The notes under the pieces are model-generated. The model did not search any database and had not been told where the DNA came from. It worked only from the letters and a program-made list of their open reading frames with translations. A stretch of 51,775 bases of DNA from Massilia cavernae (GTDB lineage Bacteria > Pseudomonadota > Gammaproteobacteria > Burkholderiales > Burkholderiaceae_D): assembly GCF_003590855.1 (NCBI RefSeq), contig NZ_QYUP01000043.1, forward strand, positions 1-51,775, in the 5' to 3' direction. The position numbers were made by a program, and so were the translations under genes. This document shows positions 28,795-38,421 of this stretch, piece after piece. Within the stretch, counting starts at the first letter, position 1; each line of letters opens with the position of its first letter.

Positions 28795-30114
28795 ATGAAA
28801 GCACCAAGCGAACAATCCGGCCGCTACCAGTCCGGCTTCGGCAACGAATTTGCCACCGAGGCGCTGCCCGGCGCCCTGCCCGCGCATCAGAACTCGCCCC
28901 AGCGCGTGGCCTACGGCCTGTACGCCGAGCAGCTGTCGGGCACCGCGTTCACCGCACCGCGCAGCCATAACCGCCGCTCGTGGCTGTACCGCATCCGCCC
29001 TGCGGCAATGCACCAGCCCTTCCAGCGCGCCGCCAAAGGCAACGGACGCATCGTCAGCAGCTTCGACGAAGTGGCAGCCCCGCCCAACCAGCTGCGCTGG
29101 GATCCGCTGCCGATGCCAAGCGAGCCGACCGACTTCATCGACAGCTGGGTGACGATGGCCGGCAACGGCAATCCGCAGTCCCAATCCGGCAACGCCTTCC
29201 ACCTGTACGCCTGCAACCGCAACATGGACGGGCGCTACTTCTACAACGCCGACGGCGAACTGCTGATCGTGCCGCAAGAGGGCCGCCTGGCGATTTTCAC
29301 CGAGTTCGGAAAGATCGACCTCGAGCCGCTGGAAATCGCGGTCATTCCGCGCGGCGTGCGCTTCCAGGTCAGCCTGCCCGACGGGTCGGCGCGCGGCTAC
29401 ATCTGCGAAAACTACGGCGCCTTGCTGCGCCTGCCGGACTTGGGCGTGATCGGTTCCAACGGCCTGGCCAACCCGCGCGACTTCCTGACCCCGCATGCAG
29501 CCTACGAGGACGTCGAAGGCGACTTTGAGCTGGTGGCTAAATTCGGCGGCAACCTGTGGACCGCGAAGATCGGCCACTCCCCGCTCGACGTAGTGGCCTG
29601 GCACGGCAACTACGCGCCGTACAAATACGACCTGCGCCACTTCAGCCCCATCGGCTCGATCGGCAACGACCATCCCGACCCGTCGATCTTCCTGGTGCTG
29701 CAGGCGCCAAGCGACACGCCGGGCGTGGACACGCTCGACTTCGTGGTGTTCCCGCCGCGCTGGCTGGTAGCCGAGAACACCTTCCGTCCGCCCTGGTTCC
29801 ACCGCAACGTGGCCAGCGAATTCATGGGCCTGATCACCGGCGCCTACGACGCCAAGGCCGAAGGTTTCGCACCGGGTGGCGCCAGCCTGCACAACTGCAT
29901 GACCGGCCACGGCCCCGACGCGGCCACCTTCGAGAAAGCCAGCGCCGCCGACACCATGAAACCGCACAAGGTCGACAACACCATGGCCTTCATGTTCGAG
30001 ACCAAGCTGGTGATCTGCCCGACGCCGCACGCCTTGTCGGCGCCACAGCTGCAGTCCAACTACAACGAATGCTGGAACGGCATCCAGAAGCACTTCAATC
30101 CGGAGAAACCATGA
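28795..30114 (+). CDS. hmgA: homogentisate 1,2-dioxygenase
   Basis: Opens the aromatic ring of homogentisate, the key step of tyrosine and phenylalanine breakdown, giving maleylacetoacetate. The 439-residue protein starts with the family hallmark [19 protein letters not shown]. It carries the iron-ligand region [16 protein letters not shown] and [11 protein letters not shown], plus the conserved [18 protein letters not shown]. The ATG follows GGAGGAACCCAGG. Its TGA overlaps the fahA start as ATGA, so the two are translationally coupled. Confidence 0.97.
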   Translation: MKAPSEQSGRYQSGFGNEFATEALPGALPAHQNSPQRVAYGLYAEQLSGTAFTAPRSHNRRSWLYRIRPAAMHQPFQRAAKGNGRIVSSFDEVAAPPNQLRWDPLPMPSEPTDFIDSWVTMAGNGNPQSQSGNAFHLYACNRNMDGRYFYNADGELLIVPQEGRLAIFTEFGKIDLEPLEIAVIPRGVRFQVSLPDGSARGYICENYGALLRLPDLGVIGSNGLANPRDFLTPHAAYEDVEGDFELVAKFGGNLWTAKIGHSPLDVVAWHGNYAPYKYDLRHFSPIGSIGNDHPDPSIFLVLQAPSDTPGVDTLDFVVFPPRWLVAENTFRPPWFHRNVASEFMGLITGAYDAKAEGFAPGGASLHNCMTGHGPDAATFEKASAADTMKPHKVDNTMAFMFETKLVICPTPHALSAPQLQSNYNECWNGIQKHFNPEKP

Positions 30115-31448
30115 GCCCAGTTCAACAACGACTTAACGAAACCCACGATGCCGCCCTGCGCAGCTGGGTCCCGTCCGCCAACCAGGCCGGCACCGACTTC
30201 CCGATCCAGAACCTGCCCTTCGGCGTGTTCCGCCGCGCCGGCAGCGCCGAGCAGTTCCGCATCGGCGTGGCCATCGGCGACCAGATCCTCGACCTGGGCG
30301 CAGCCGGCGAAGCAGGCGCATTTGCCGCGCTTCCGCAGGAGATCCGCGACGCCGTCGCCGGCTCCAGCCTGAACGCGCTGATGGCGCTGGGCGAGGCATC
30401 CTGGTCCGCGCTGCGCATGGCGCTGTCGCGCGCGCTGCGTGAAGGCTCCGCCGACGAAGCCAAGCTGAAAGGCGCACTGGTCGAACGCTCGCACGCCGAG
30501 TACACACTGCCCGCACGCATCGGCGACTACACCGACTTCTATACCTCGATCCACCATGCGACCGCCGTGGGCAAGCTGTTCCGCCCCGACGAGCCGCTGC
30601 TGCCCAACTACAAATGGGTACCGATCGGCTACCACGGGCGCGCCTCGTCGATCGCCGTCTCCGGCCAGCAGTTCCGCCGGCCGGTCGGCCAGACCCGCCC
30701 GCCCGGCACCGATGCGCCGGTATTCGGTCCGTGCAAGCGGCTGGACTACGAGCTCGAAATCGGCATCTTCATGGGCACCGCCAACACGCTCGGCGAGCCT
30801 GTCGCAATCGGCCAGTCCGAGCAAGCCGTATTCGGCCTGTGCCTGCTGAACGACTGGTCGGCGCGCGACCTGCAAGCGTGGGAATACCAGCCGCTGGGTC
30901 CTTTCCTGGCCAAGAACTTCGCTTCGACGATCTCGCCATGGGTAGTCACCCTGGAAGCGCTGGCGCCATACCGTACCGGCTGGACCCGCGACTTCGCCGA
31001 TCCGCAGCCGCTGCCTTACCTCGACTCGCCGCAGCTGCGCGAGAGCGGCGCTTTCGAGGTCCAGCTCGAAGTGCTGATCCAGTCGGCCGCGATGCGCAAC
31101 AACGGCACGCCGCCCAAGCGTGTATCGCTGTCGAACTTCCGCGATTCGTACTGGACGGTGTCGCAGCTGGTAACCCACCACACCGTCAACGGCTGCAACC
31201 TGCAGCCGGGCGACTTGCTCGGCTCGGGCACGCAGTCGGGCCCCGATGCAGCAGAAGCTGGCTCCCTGCTGGAGCTGACAGCCGGCGGCAAGCAGACCAT
31301 CGAGCTGGCCGATGGCGAGACGCGCAAATTCCTGGAAGACGGCGACACCGTCGTCATGCGCGGCTGGGCCGAAGCTGCAGGACGTCCGCGCATCGGTTTC
31401 GGTGAAGTCAGCGGCACCGTGCTGCCGGCCCGCCCTACGGAAGGCTGA
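30111..31448 (+). CDS. fahA: fumarylacetoacetase
   Basis: Hydrolyses fumarylacetoacetate to fumarate and acetoacetate, the last step of the homogentisate pathway. The 445-residue protein shows an N-terminal SH3-like region (NLPFGVFRR) and the catalytic FAH domain: [69 protein letters not shown] and [13 protein letters not shown]. The metal-binding Asp, Glu and His residues are present. It starts inside the end of hmgA and is followed five bases later by maiA. Confidence 0.95.
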   Translation: MSPVQQRLNETHDAALRSWVPSANQAGTDFPIQNLPFGVFRRAGSAEQFRIGVAIGDQILDLGAAGEAGAFAALPQEIRDAVAGSSLNALMALGEASWSALRMALSRALREGSADEAKLKGALVERSHAEYTLPARIGDYTDFYTSIHHATAVGKLFRPDEPLLPNYKWVPIGYHGRASSIAVSGQQFRRPVGQTRPPGTDAPVFGPCKRLDYELEIGIFMGTANTLGEPVAIGQSEQAVFGLCLLNDWSARDLQAWEYQPLGPFLAKNFASTISPWVVTLEALAPYRTGWTRDFADPQPLPYLDSPQLRESGAFEVQLEVLIQSAAMRNNGTPPKRVSLSNFRDSYWTVSQLVTHHTVNGCNLQPGDLLGSGTQSGPDAAEAGSLLELTAGGKQTIELADGETRKFLEDGDTVVMRGWAEAAGRPRIGFGEVSGTVLPARPTEG

Positions 31449-31452
31449 CGCG

Positions 31453-32119
31453 ATGCGCCTGTACACCTACTTCCGCAGTTCCGCGGCTTACCGCGTGCGC
31501 ATCGGGCTGGGGCTGAAGGGACTGCCTTACGAGGCGGTCCCGGTGCACCTGGTCCGGGATGGCGGCGAACAACTGAAGGCGCAGTATCGCGCCGTCAACC
31601 CTTCCGGCCTGATTCCCGCGCTCGACGACGGGGCTGTCATCACACAGTCGCTGGCTATCCTTGAGTATCTCGAGGAGACGCATCCGCAGGCAGCCCTGCT
31701 GCCCGCCGATCCTCTTGTCGGGCGGGCGCGCGTGCGCGCGCTGGCGCAAACGGTGCGTGCGATATTCCACCTGCTTGGGAACCTGCGGGTGCTCAAACAC
31801 CTGACAGGTGTTGCTGGGCGTGCCGGATGAAGCAAAGCTGGCGTGGAGGCCAGCACTGGATCAAATGAGGGTTGCCGCCGCTTTTCGAAGCGCTGCTGGC
31901 CCAATTCGCCGGATACGGCAAGTTCTGCCACGGCGCATGCTCCGACCCATTGCGGATTGCTGCCTGGTGCCCCAGTTGTCAATGCGCCGACGCTTCGAGG
32001 TAGACCCTGCGGCCTACCCGACCATCGTGCGTATCGATTGCCGCCTGCGCCGCAGTCTTCTGCTGTTTATACGAGGCGCCACCCTTCGCGCCAGCGCACG
32101 CCGCGTAAACACCCCTTAA
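31453..32119 (+). pseudogene. maiA: broken maleylacetoacetate isomerase gene
   Basis: The zeta-class glutathione transferase that should link hmgA and fahA. The N-terminal 115 residues are clean: MRLYTYFRSSAAYRVRIGLG, NPSGLIPALDDGAVITQSLA. The frame breaks near 31800 and then changes repeatedly. Recognisable later pieces, in different frames, are LGVPDEAKLAW, GKFCHG, IADCCLVPQ and AAYPTIVRID, then AAHPSRQ-like sequence. The open frame stops at 31830, about 125 residues instead of about 212. Such enzymes also isomerise maleylpyruvate, so the gene could belong to a gentisate route. Either real decay or sequence error broke it. Confidence 0.8.
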
Positions 32120-32242
32120 AACCCACCGGCACTGAAAAACCGTCGCTCCCGGCCACTCCGGAAGCGTACGTGCGATATGCTTTCCGCACATTCGTCTTGG
32201 TATATTCCTCAAACCAACCGCATCGCCGAACCAGGAATGCAC

Positions 32243-32937
32243 ATGACTAATATGCTTTTCACGCCGAAACGCGACACCATCGGTAGGGTGGCCGGCAGCG
32301 ACGCACGCTTTTCGGTAAGGCGGCTTCTGCGTTCTGGCCGCAACTACGCCGCACACGGCACGCGAAATGGGCAATGACCCCGACCGCGAAGATCCATTCT
32401 TCTTCATGAAACCGCCGACGCAGGTCCGTCCCCGCAGAAGGAGTTATGCCTTTTCCACCTGCCACCGAAGACCTGCACCACGAGGTTGAACTGGTCGTCG
32501 CCCTTGGCGGCGGCGGCGCCAACATTGCCCAGGCGAGGCGCTGAAGCTGTGTGGGGTTACGGCGTGGGACTGGACTGACCCGCCGCGATCTGCAGGCCGT
32601 GGCCAAGGACATGCGCCGCCCGTGGGACTTTTCCAAGGGCTTCGACGCATCCGCGCCGTGCAGCGCACTGCACCCGGTCAGCGAAGTCGGACACCCGCAG
32701 GACCCGCGGATCTGGCTGGAGGTGAACGGCGCCATAGTCCAGGACGGCACACTCAAGGAGATGATCTGGCCGGTAGCCGACATCATTGCCTATATTTCCC
32801 GCTTCGTGACGCTGACGCAAGGGGACCTGATCTTCACAGGTACGCCTGCCGGGGTCGGTGCCTTGCACCGTGGCGACCGGGTTCGGGCTGGGGTAGATGG
32901 GATTGCCAGCTTTGAAGCTTGGGTTGGAACAGATTAG
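32243..32937 (+). pseudogene. broken fumarylacetoacetate hydrolase-family gene (FAHD1/fumarylpyruvate hydrolase type)
   Basis: From an ATG preceded by AGGAA the sequence reads as an FAA-hydrolase-family protein, but in shifting frames. Pieces are GSDARFSVRRLLRSGRNYAA, then [26 protein letters not shown] and VWGYGVGLD. The C-terminal 120 residues are clean: TRRDLQAVAKDMRRPWDFSK, APCSALHPVSEVGHPQDPRI, GDLIFTGTPAGVGALHRGDR. The first two thirds cannot be translated in one frame. Together with maiA it looks like the second half of a ring-cleavage pathway. Its stop is followed within a few bases by an ftsI micro-fragment. Confidence 0.75.
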
Positions 32938-32939
32938 CC

Positions 32940-32990
32940 GGGTTTTTCCTGCCACCCGATAGCCCGGCACCTGTGCCCGCGGCACCGTGG
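32940..32990 (-). pseudogene. ftsI micro-fragment
   Basis: On the minus strand about 50 bases read PRAQVPGYRVAGKT, the segment around the KTGT motif of the cell-division transpeptidase FtsI. The same piece, 44 of 50 bases alike by eye, occurs inside the longer ftsI fragment at about 38670-38720. It abuts the stop of the FAA-hydrolase remnant, so it marks a junction. Too short to be functional. Confidence 0.55.
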
Positions 32991-32992
32991 GA

Positions 32993-33205
32993 TCAGCTTT
33001 TCTCCACCACCATCGAATCGCGTGCCAGCCGCATGGCGTCGACCAGCACCTGGTGGCTGCCGACCTGGTTAGCCAGGATCAGGACCAGCTTCGCATTGAG
33101 CATCTGGCTCTGCGCCTCGCTCAAGTCGCGATGGGTATCGATCAACGCCTCGTAGAAGTCGTCGGCGCGCTCCAGGTTCGGCGCGGTGATCAGGGACTGG
33201 TTCAT
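32993..33205 (-). CDS. DUF2783 domain small protein
   Basis: A 70-residue helical protein of the DUF2783 family, with sequence such as LERADDFYEALIDTHRDLSE and LNAKLVLILANQVGSHQVLV. The function is unknown. The ATG follows a perfect AGGAGG and overlaps the stop of the FAD monooxygenase gene by ATGA, so the two proteins are probably made in step and may act together. It would be missed by a length cut-off, but the coupling and the family match support it. Confidence 0.85.
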   Translation of the reverse strand: MNQSLITAPNLERADDFYEALIDTHRDLSEAQSQMLNAKLVLILANQVGSHQVLVDAMRLARDSMVVEKS

Positions 33206-34893
33206 GCATGTACCTCCTGTTGGTTGCGGCAGGTGGCGCGTTGCAGCGCCTCGCCTACCTGTGCTGCATCGAGTCCGCGCCAGCGGGCGCAGACATGCTG
33301 GTCGGGACGGATCAGGTATGCCGTGCCGGGACGCGCGTCGTAGCGCGCGCGCAGCATGCCATCGCAATCCTCCAGCACCGTCACACCTTGTACCTTGGCG
33401 GCGTTGGCGCCTGGAGGCACCACCATAAGCACCTTGAGCGCGATGCCGTCCGCCGCCTGCGGCAAGGACTGCAGCGCTTCCAGCATGCCTGCCGAGGGCG
33501 CGGCGCCGTCGCTGAAGTACACGGCGGCGAAGCTGCCGCCGAGGTGCGGCAGCATCCAGTCCGCTTCGCCATCGAGCCGCACCGGAGCGTCGGCACAGGG
33601 TGCGCCTGGCGCCATCGAACCGTCGAAGCGCGTACTGTCGGGTGTATTCAGTACCGACTGCGTGTATGTGCTCGGCGTGGACAGACGGCCGCTGTTGACC
33701 AGTGCGCGGGCAAAGCCGCAGTCGCGCGACAAGGCCAGCGTGGCGTCGCGGAACAGCCGGCTGACCGCACTCTTGGGCGTGATGAAGTCGGTGGCGCGGG
33801 TCGAGTTGAGGATGTTCTCGTCGGCCGCGAATTCACGCTCGTCGCCATAGGTGTCGAGCAGCGCGTCTGGAGCTTCCCCCTTCAGCACCATGCGCAGCTT
33901 CCACGCGAGGTTGTCGGCATCCTGCACGCCGCTGTTGGCGCCACGTGCGCCGAACGGCGAAACACCATGGGCGGCGTCACCCGCGAACAGCACACGGCCA
34001 TGGCGGAATTTGTCCATGCGCAGGCAACAGAAGGTGTACACGCTGACCCACTCCAGCGTGAACTCGGTGTCCTTGCCGAGCAGCGCCTGCACGCGCGGGA
34101 TGACCCGCTCGGGCAGCTTTTCCGCCACCGGATCGGCGTCCCAGCCCAGCTGGAAGTCGATGCGCCACACGTTATCCGGCTGGCGGTGCAGCAGGACCGA
34201 CTGGTTCGGATGAAAGGGCGGATCGAACCAGAACCAGCGTTCGGTCGGGAAGTCCGCCTTCATCTTGACGTCGGCGATCAGGAATCGGTCTTTGAAGGTT
34301 CGCCCTTTGCTTTCCAGTCCCATCAGGCGCCGTAATTCGCTGCGGCCACCATCGGCCGCCACGACGTAGGCGGCGCGCAGGGTGTACTCGCCTTCGGGCG
34401 TAGCGACGGTCAGCGCTACTCCATCTTCCTGCTGCGCCATCCCCGTGACCCTGCTGCGCCAGCGCATGTCGAGCCCTTCGCACCGCTGCGCCTGGGCGTG
34501 AAGGTAGCCTTCGACGTAGTACTGCTGCAGGTTGATAAAGGCCGGCATCTGGTGCCCGCTTTCCGGCAGCAGGTCGAACTGGTAGACCTGCTGGTCCTGC
34601 AGGAACACCTTGCCGATGTTCCAGCGTACGCCCTTGTCCAGCATCGGTCCGGCGCAGCCAAGGCGGCCGAAGATCTCGAGCGTGCGCTTGGAAAAGCAGA
34701 TCGCGCGCGAACCTTGCGACAGGCAGTTGTCGTCGTCGAGCAGGATGGTGGGGATGCCCTGGCGCGCCAGGTCGATCGCCGTGGACAGCCCTACCGGGCC
34801 GGCGCCGACCACCACCACGGGATGCAGCGTGCCGCTGTCCCGGGCCCGGGTCGCCTCGAAATTGAACGCGAGTGTCTGAAAGTCGATGTCCAT
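33202..34893 (-). CDS. FAD-dependent aromatic monooxygenase (MhpA-like)
   Basis: A class A flavin hydroxylase of 563 residues, probably adding a hydroxyl group to a phenolic acid using NAD(P)H and oxygen. It has the dinucleotide-binding VVVVGAGPVGLSTAIDLARQ (26-45), the DG motif AYVVAADGGRSELRRLMG, and the FAD-ribityl GD motif VLFAGDAAHGVSPFGARGAN. The C-terminal thioredoxin-like domain is typical of the MhpA group. The ATG at 34893 is preferred over an adjacent ATG at 34896 for spacing to GGGGG. It lies between the MBL gene and DUF2783 in one operon. The exact substrate is unknown. Confidence 0.9.
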   Translation of the reverse strand: MDIDFQTLAFNFEATRARDSGTLHPVVVVGAGPVGLSTAIDLARQGIPTILLDDDNCLSQGSRAICFSKRTLEIFGRLGCAGPMLDKGVRWNIGKVFLQDQQVYQFDLLPESGHQMPAFINLQQYYVEGYLHAQAQRCEGLDMRWRSRVTGMAQQEDGVALTVATPEGEYTLRAAYVVAADGGRSELRRLMGLESKGRTFKDRFLIADVKMKADFPTERWFWFDPPFHPNQSVLLHRQPDNVWRIDFQLGWDADPVAEKLPERVIPRVQALLGKDTEFTLEWVSVYTFCCLRMDKFRHGRVLFAGDAAHGVSPFGARGANSGVQDADNLAWKLRMVLKGEAPDALLDTYGDEREFAADENILNSTRATDFITPKSAVSRLFRDATLALSRDCGFARALVNSGRLSTPSTYTQSVLNTPDSTRFDGSMAPGAPCADAPVRLDGEADWMLPHLGGSFAAVYFSDGAAPSAGMLEALQSLPQAADGIALKVLMVVPPGANAAKVQGVTVLEDCDGMLRARYDARPGTAYLIRPDQHVCARWRGLDAAQVGEALQRATCRNQQEVHA

Positions 34894-34907
34894 CATGTCC
34901 CCCGGGC

Positions 34908-35870
34908 TCAGGCCTGCAGCGAGTGCCACATTTCCTGATCGCGTTCCGCGGTCCAGATGCGCGGATGCTTGATGCCGCTGGCTTCGTCGTACGCGCGCGT
35001 GACATCGAAAGGCAGGCAGTGCTCGTAGATAAAGACCTGGCCGAACTTCGGATCCATCAGGCAGCGCACGCTGGCCATGGCCTCTTTCAGCGTATGGCCG
35101 GCGGCCACCGCTTCGCGTGCACCGGCCAGCAGCGTGGTCACGAAGTCCTTGGTGTAGTCGATGCCCTCGTTGACCTCGGCGGGCGTCAGCAGCGCTGGGC
35201 CGCGGCCGGGCACCAGCTTCTCCGGTCCCATCGCGCGCAGCGTTTCCAGCGTTTGCGGCCACTCTTCGAGCTGGGCGTCGCCGGTGTAGGCCGCCGCGCC
35301 GAATTCGACCAGGTCTCCCGAGAAGCAGATCTTCTGCGACGGGATCCAGGCGATGGTGTCGCCCTTGGTGTGCCCCATCCCGATGTGCATCAGCTTTACT
35401 TCCAGCTTGCCCATGAAGATCGTCATTTCGCTGTCGAACACCATGGTCGGCCAGGTCAGGCCCGGTACCGACTCGACCCCGGCGAACAGGCGCGGGAAGC
35501 GCTCGATCTCGGATTTCATGTCCTGTTCGCCGCGCTCGACGATCAGTTCATACGTGCCGCGCGAGGCGATCACCTGCTCCGCGCCTTCCTTGACGTATGC
35601 CGAGGCGCCCAGCACGCGCACCGCGTGATAGTGCGACATGACCACGTACTTGATCGGCAGGTCGGTGACGCTGCGAATGTGGTCGATCAGCGGCTGCGCC
35701 ATTACCGGCGTCGCCGTGGTGTCGATCACCATGACGCTGTCGTCACCGATGATGACGCCGGAGTTCGGATCGCCCTCGGCGGTGTAGGCATAGGCGTTGT
35801 CGGACAGTTTGACGAAGCTGGTCTTCTTCTCGACCAGGTCGGCTTGCGACGCAAATTTTTTCTCGGACAT
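34908..35870 (-). CDS. MBL-fold metallo-hydrolase with altered metal motif
   Basis: A metallo-beta-lactamase-fold protein of 320 residues. The fold is clear: GVIIGDDSVMVIDTTATPVM, VVMSHYHAVRVLGASAY, GMGHTKGDTIAWIPSQKICF, SGDLVEFGAAAYTG. The usual HxHxDH is reduced to HYHAVR, so the second metal site lacks its Asp and His. Later His and Asp ligands (GHTKGD, SGD) are kept. It is the first gene of the MBL-monooxygenase-DUF2783 operon with a good GAGGAG site, and is divergent from a LysR gene. It may hydrolyse a ring-cleavage ester or lactone, but this is a guess. Confidence 0.88.
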   Translation of the reverse strand: MSEKKFASQADLVEKKTSFVKLSDNAYAYTAEGDPNSGVIIGDDSVMVIDTTATPVMAQPLIDHIRSVTDLPIKYVVMSHYHAVRVLGASAYVKEGAEQVIASRGTYELIVERGEQDMKSEIERFPRLFAGVESVPGLTWPTMVFDSEMTIFMGKLEVKLMHIGMGHTKGDTIAWIPSQKICFSGDLVEFGAAAYTGDAQLEEWPQTLETLRAMGPEKLVPGRGPALLTPAEVNEGIDYTKDFVTTLLAGAREAVAAGHTLKEAMASVRCLMDPKFGQVFIYEHCLPFDVTRAYDEASGIKHPRIWTAERDQEMWHSLQA

Positions 35871-35955
35871 GCTGTATCTCCTCGTTTTGGTGTGGTGATT
35901 GCTGGTTGCCAGCGGTGTATCCAGAATAGAAGATGGGATATTATCTGTAAATCAC

Positions 35956-35966
35956 ATGACGGTCAT
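35956..35966. promoter_or_regulatory. ATGACGGTCAT palindrome between the MBL operon and its LysR gene
   Basis: An 11-base inverted repeat (ATGAC-G-GTCAT) lies in the A/T-rich centre of the 134-base divergent gap. It is a candidate LysR operator serving both directions. Confidence 0.4.
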
Positions 35967-36004
35967 TACTGTTATGATCTACATTCATACACTGGGATGG
36001 ACGC

Positions 36005-36925
36005 ATGCAACAGCAGGAAACGCAATTCGACCTCAACCTGATCGCCGTGTTCGACGCGCTCCTGCGCGAACGTAATGTCACGCGTGCCGCCGAAGACCTG
36101 GATATGTCGCAGAGCGCGATGAGCCATGCGCTCAAACGACTGCGGGTATTTTTCAACGATCCCTTGTTCGTCAAGACCGGCAGCGGCATGCAGCCCACGC
36201 CGCGCGCGCTGGAGCTGTCGTCCACCGTGCTGGGCCTGATGGGAACCATCCGCGCCGACCTGCTGGTACATGCCGGATTCGAGGCGCACGCGTCGCGCCG
36301 GCAATTCAGCCTGTGCATGACCGACATGGGGGAACTGATTTTCCTGCCCCGCCTGGTCGAACGCCTGCGCCAGGTGGCGCCCTTCTGTACCGTGCGGGTG
36401 CTGCAGATTTCGCCGCGCCAGATCGCCGCGGCCCTGGAGTCGGGCGAGGCCGACCTGGCACTGGGCTCGCTGCACTCGATGCCGGAAGGTCTCTTCCAGC
36501 AGCAGCTGTTCACGCGTTCGTTCGTCACCCTGGTCAACAAGGGACGGAAGGATATCGGCGACACCATGACGGTCGAACAGTTCTTCGCCATGGAACACAT
36601 CGTGGTGTCCTTGTCGGGCAAGAAGGAAGACGGCTACGACAGCGTGGTCGATGAATACGGCACCAAGCGCCGCATCTACCTGACCACGCCCCACTTCCTT
36701 ACCGTGCCGCTGATGATCGAACGGAATCCGGACCTGATTGCCACCGTCCCGCGCGAGCTGGCGTCTGCCTTCGCACGCTACAAGGCGGTGCGCATGGTGG
36801 AGACGCCGATCAGCCTGCCCCACTTCGCGATTCGCCAGCATTGGCATCCCCGCTTTCACCATGATGCGGCCAACAGCTGGCTGCGCAAGCTGGTCAAGGA
36901 AGTGTTCGAAGGGCTGCCCGAGTAG
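36005..36925 (+). CDS. LysR-family regulator of the aromatic monooxygenase operon
   Basis: A 306-residue LysR regulator. The DNA-binding helix-turn-helix is LLRERNVTRAAEDLDMSQSA, MSHALKRLRVFFNDPLFVKT. The effector domain has LinR/PcpR-like features (FSLCMTDMGELIFLPRLVER). It is divergent from the MBL-monooxygenase-DUF2783 operon and convergent with the MFS gene, whose stop is only three bases away. It probably activates the operon in response to an aromatic acid. No strong ribosome binding site is seen (GGGATGG). Confidence 0.9.
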   Translation: MQQQETQFDLNLIAVFDALLRERNVTRAAEDLDMSQSAMSHALKRLRVFFNDPLFVKTGSGMQPTPRALELSSTVLGLMGTIRADLLVHAGFEAHASRRQFSLCMTDMGELIFLPRLVERLRQVAPFCTVRVLQISPRQIAAALESGEADLALGSLHSMPEGLFQQQLFTRSFVTLVNKGRKDIGDTMTVEQFFAMEHIVVSLSGKKEDGYDSVVDEYGTKRRIYLTTPHFLTVPLMIERNPDLIATVPRELASAFARYKAVRMVETPISLPHFAIRQHWHPRFHHDAANSWLRKLVKEVFEGLPE

Positions 36926-36927
36926 GA

Positions 36928-38232
36928 TTACCGGCGCACCCCGCCCAGCATGGCCGCGGCGCTCGCGACCAGCAGTGCGCCGAGGACGTACAGGGCGTTA
37001 TCCATGCTGCCGGTGGCTGTCTTGATCTGGCCGATGGCCCATGGACCGACAATACCGCTGGTAATGCCCACGCTGCTGATGACCGCGATGCCCGCGGCGC
37101 GCGCCTGCTGCGGCAGGTGGCCGGTCGGAATCGCCCAGAAGATCGGCAGGGCCGAGAAGATCAGGGAGGTCGCGATCGACAGCATCGCCAGCGCAACACC
37201 CAAGTTGGACGGATGCAGCGTCAGCGATGTCAGGGCGACCGCGCCACCCACGGCGCAGATGGCGAAAAACTTGCGGTGCTGGCCCTTCAGGTCCGCGTGG
37301 CGGGCGATCAGGATCACGGCGACGGCGCCGATGGCGTTCGGGATCACCGAATACAGGCTCACCTGGACCACATCGCTGACGCCGAAATCGCGGATCATGA
37401 TCGGCATCCAGAAGCTGAGCGTGAGCGAGGCGCAGGTCAGCGAAAAATAAATGAAGGCAAACAGGTAGACGCGCGGGTTGCCAAGCACGCTGGAGATGCG
37501 GCCGTGGGCGGCGTTAGGCGAAGCAAGCGTCAGGTTGGCCGTCAGGCGGGCTTTCTCGGCGGCGCTGAGCCAGCGCGCTTGCGAGGGCTGGTCGTCGAGG
37601 TAGAAATACGCGATGACTGCCAGCAGCAGCGCCGGGCTGCCCTCGATGACGAACATCCACTGCCACCCTTTCATGCCCATGACGCCAGCCATGTCGCGCA
37701 TGATCCAGCCCGATACCAGGCCGCCGAGCACTCCGGCCACGGCGACGCCGGCGAAGAAGAAAGACAGCACGGACGCGCGGCGCTGCGCGGGATACCAGTA
37801 CGTCAGGTACAGCACGATGCCAGGGAAGAATCCGGCTTCGAAGACGCCGAGCAGGAAGCGCAGCGCATAGAATTGCGTCGGCGTGGCGACCCATGCCATC
37901 CCGACGGATGCCGCGCCCCACAGCAGCATGATGCGCACGAAGGTCTTGCGCGCGCCGTATTTTTCCAGCAGCAGGTTGCTGGGGACTTCGAAGATGACAT
38001 AGCCGACGTAGAACACGGCTGCGCCCAAGCCGTACATCGCGTCGCTGAACCCGAGGTCCTGCTTCATCTGTAGTTGCGCGAAGCCGATGTTGATGCGGTC
38101 CAGGAAGGACACGACGTAGCAGATGAAGAGGAAGGGTATGACGTGGAGGCTTATCTTGCGGTAGAGGGCGTTGTCCGTGTTTGTGCGACCAACAGCGGCG
38201 TGCGCCGGGTCATCGGTAACTGTGGTGTACAT
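36928..38232 (-). CDS. MFS transporter, anion:cation symporter family
   Basis: A 434-residue inner-membrane carrier with twelve hydrophobic segments. The N-terminal motif IPFLFICYVVSFLDRINIGF and FYVGYVIFEVPSNLLLEKYG, followed by the loop KYGARKT, are typical of the ACS family, which imports aromatic and other organic acids (phthalate, 4-hydroxyphenylacetate, galactarate). Context suggests it brings in the substrate of the nearby monooxygenase. The ATG at 38232 follows AAAGAGA. Confidence 0.9.
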   Translation of the reverse strand: MYTTVTDDPAHAAVGRTNTDNALYRKISLHVIPFLFICYVVSFLDRINIGFAQLQMKQDLGFSDAMYGLGAAVFYVGYVIFEVPSNLLLEKYGARKTFVRIMLLWGAASVGMAWVATPTQFYALRFLLGVFEAGFFPGIVLYLTYWYPAQRRASVLSFFFAGVAVAGVLGGLVSGWIMRDMAGVMGMKGWQWMFVIEGSPALLLAVIAYFYLDDQPSQARWLSAAEKARLTANLTLASPNAAHGRISSVLGNPRVYLFAFIYFSLTCASLTLSFWMPIMIRDFGVSDVVQVSLYSVIPNAIGAVAVILIARHADLKGQHRKFFAICAVGGAVALTSLTLHPSNLGVALAMLSIATSLIFSALPIFWAIPTGHLPQQARAAGIAVISSVGITSGIVGPWAIGQIKTATGSMDNALYVLGALLVASAAAMLGGVRR

Positions 38233-38421
38233 GATTGTCTCTTTATATGAGTGCGTTGATCGGCGGCGCAGGGCCTTCGATGTGTGTTCCGCCAGCTACT
38301 CCCGGTACAGGGACGCGGTGAGTCAATGGTAGGTGGGAGGCACTCATGTGTAAATTGCATGAACATCATAAGGATTATGAATAGCATGCATCCAGGCGGG
38401 CTGGCGCGGCCGGCCAGAGAA

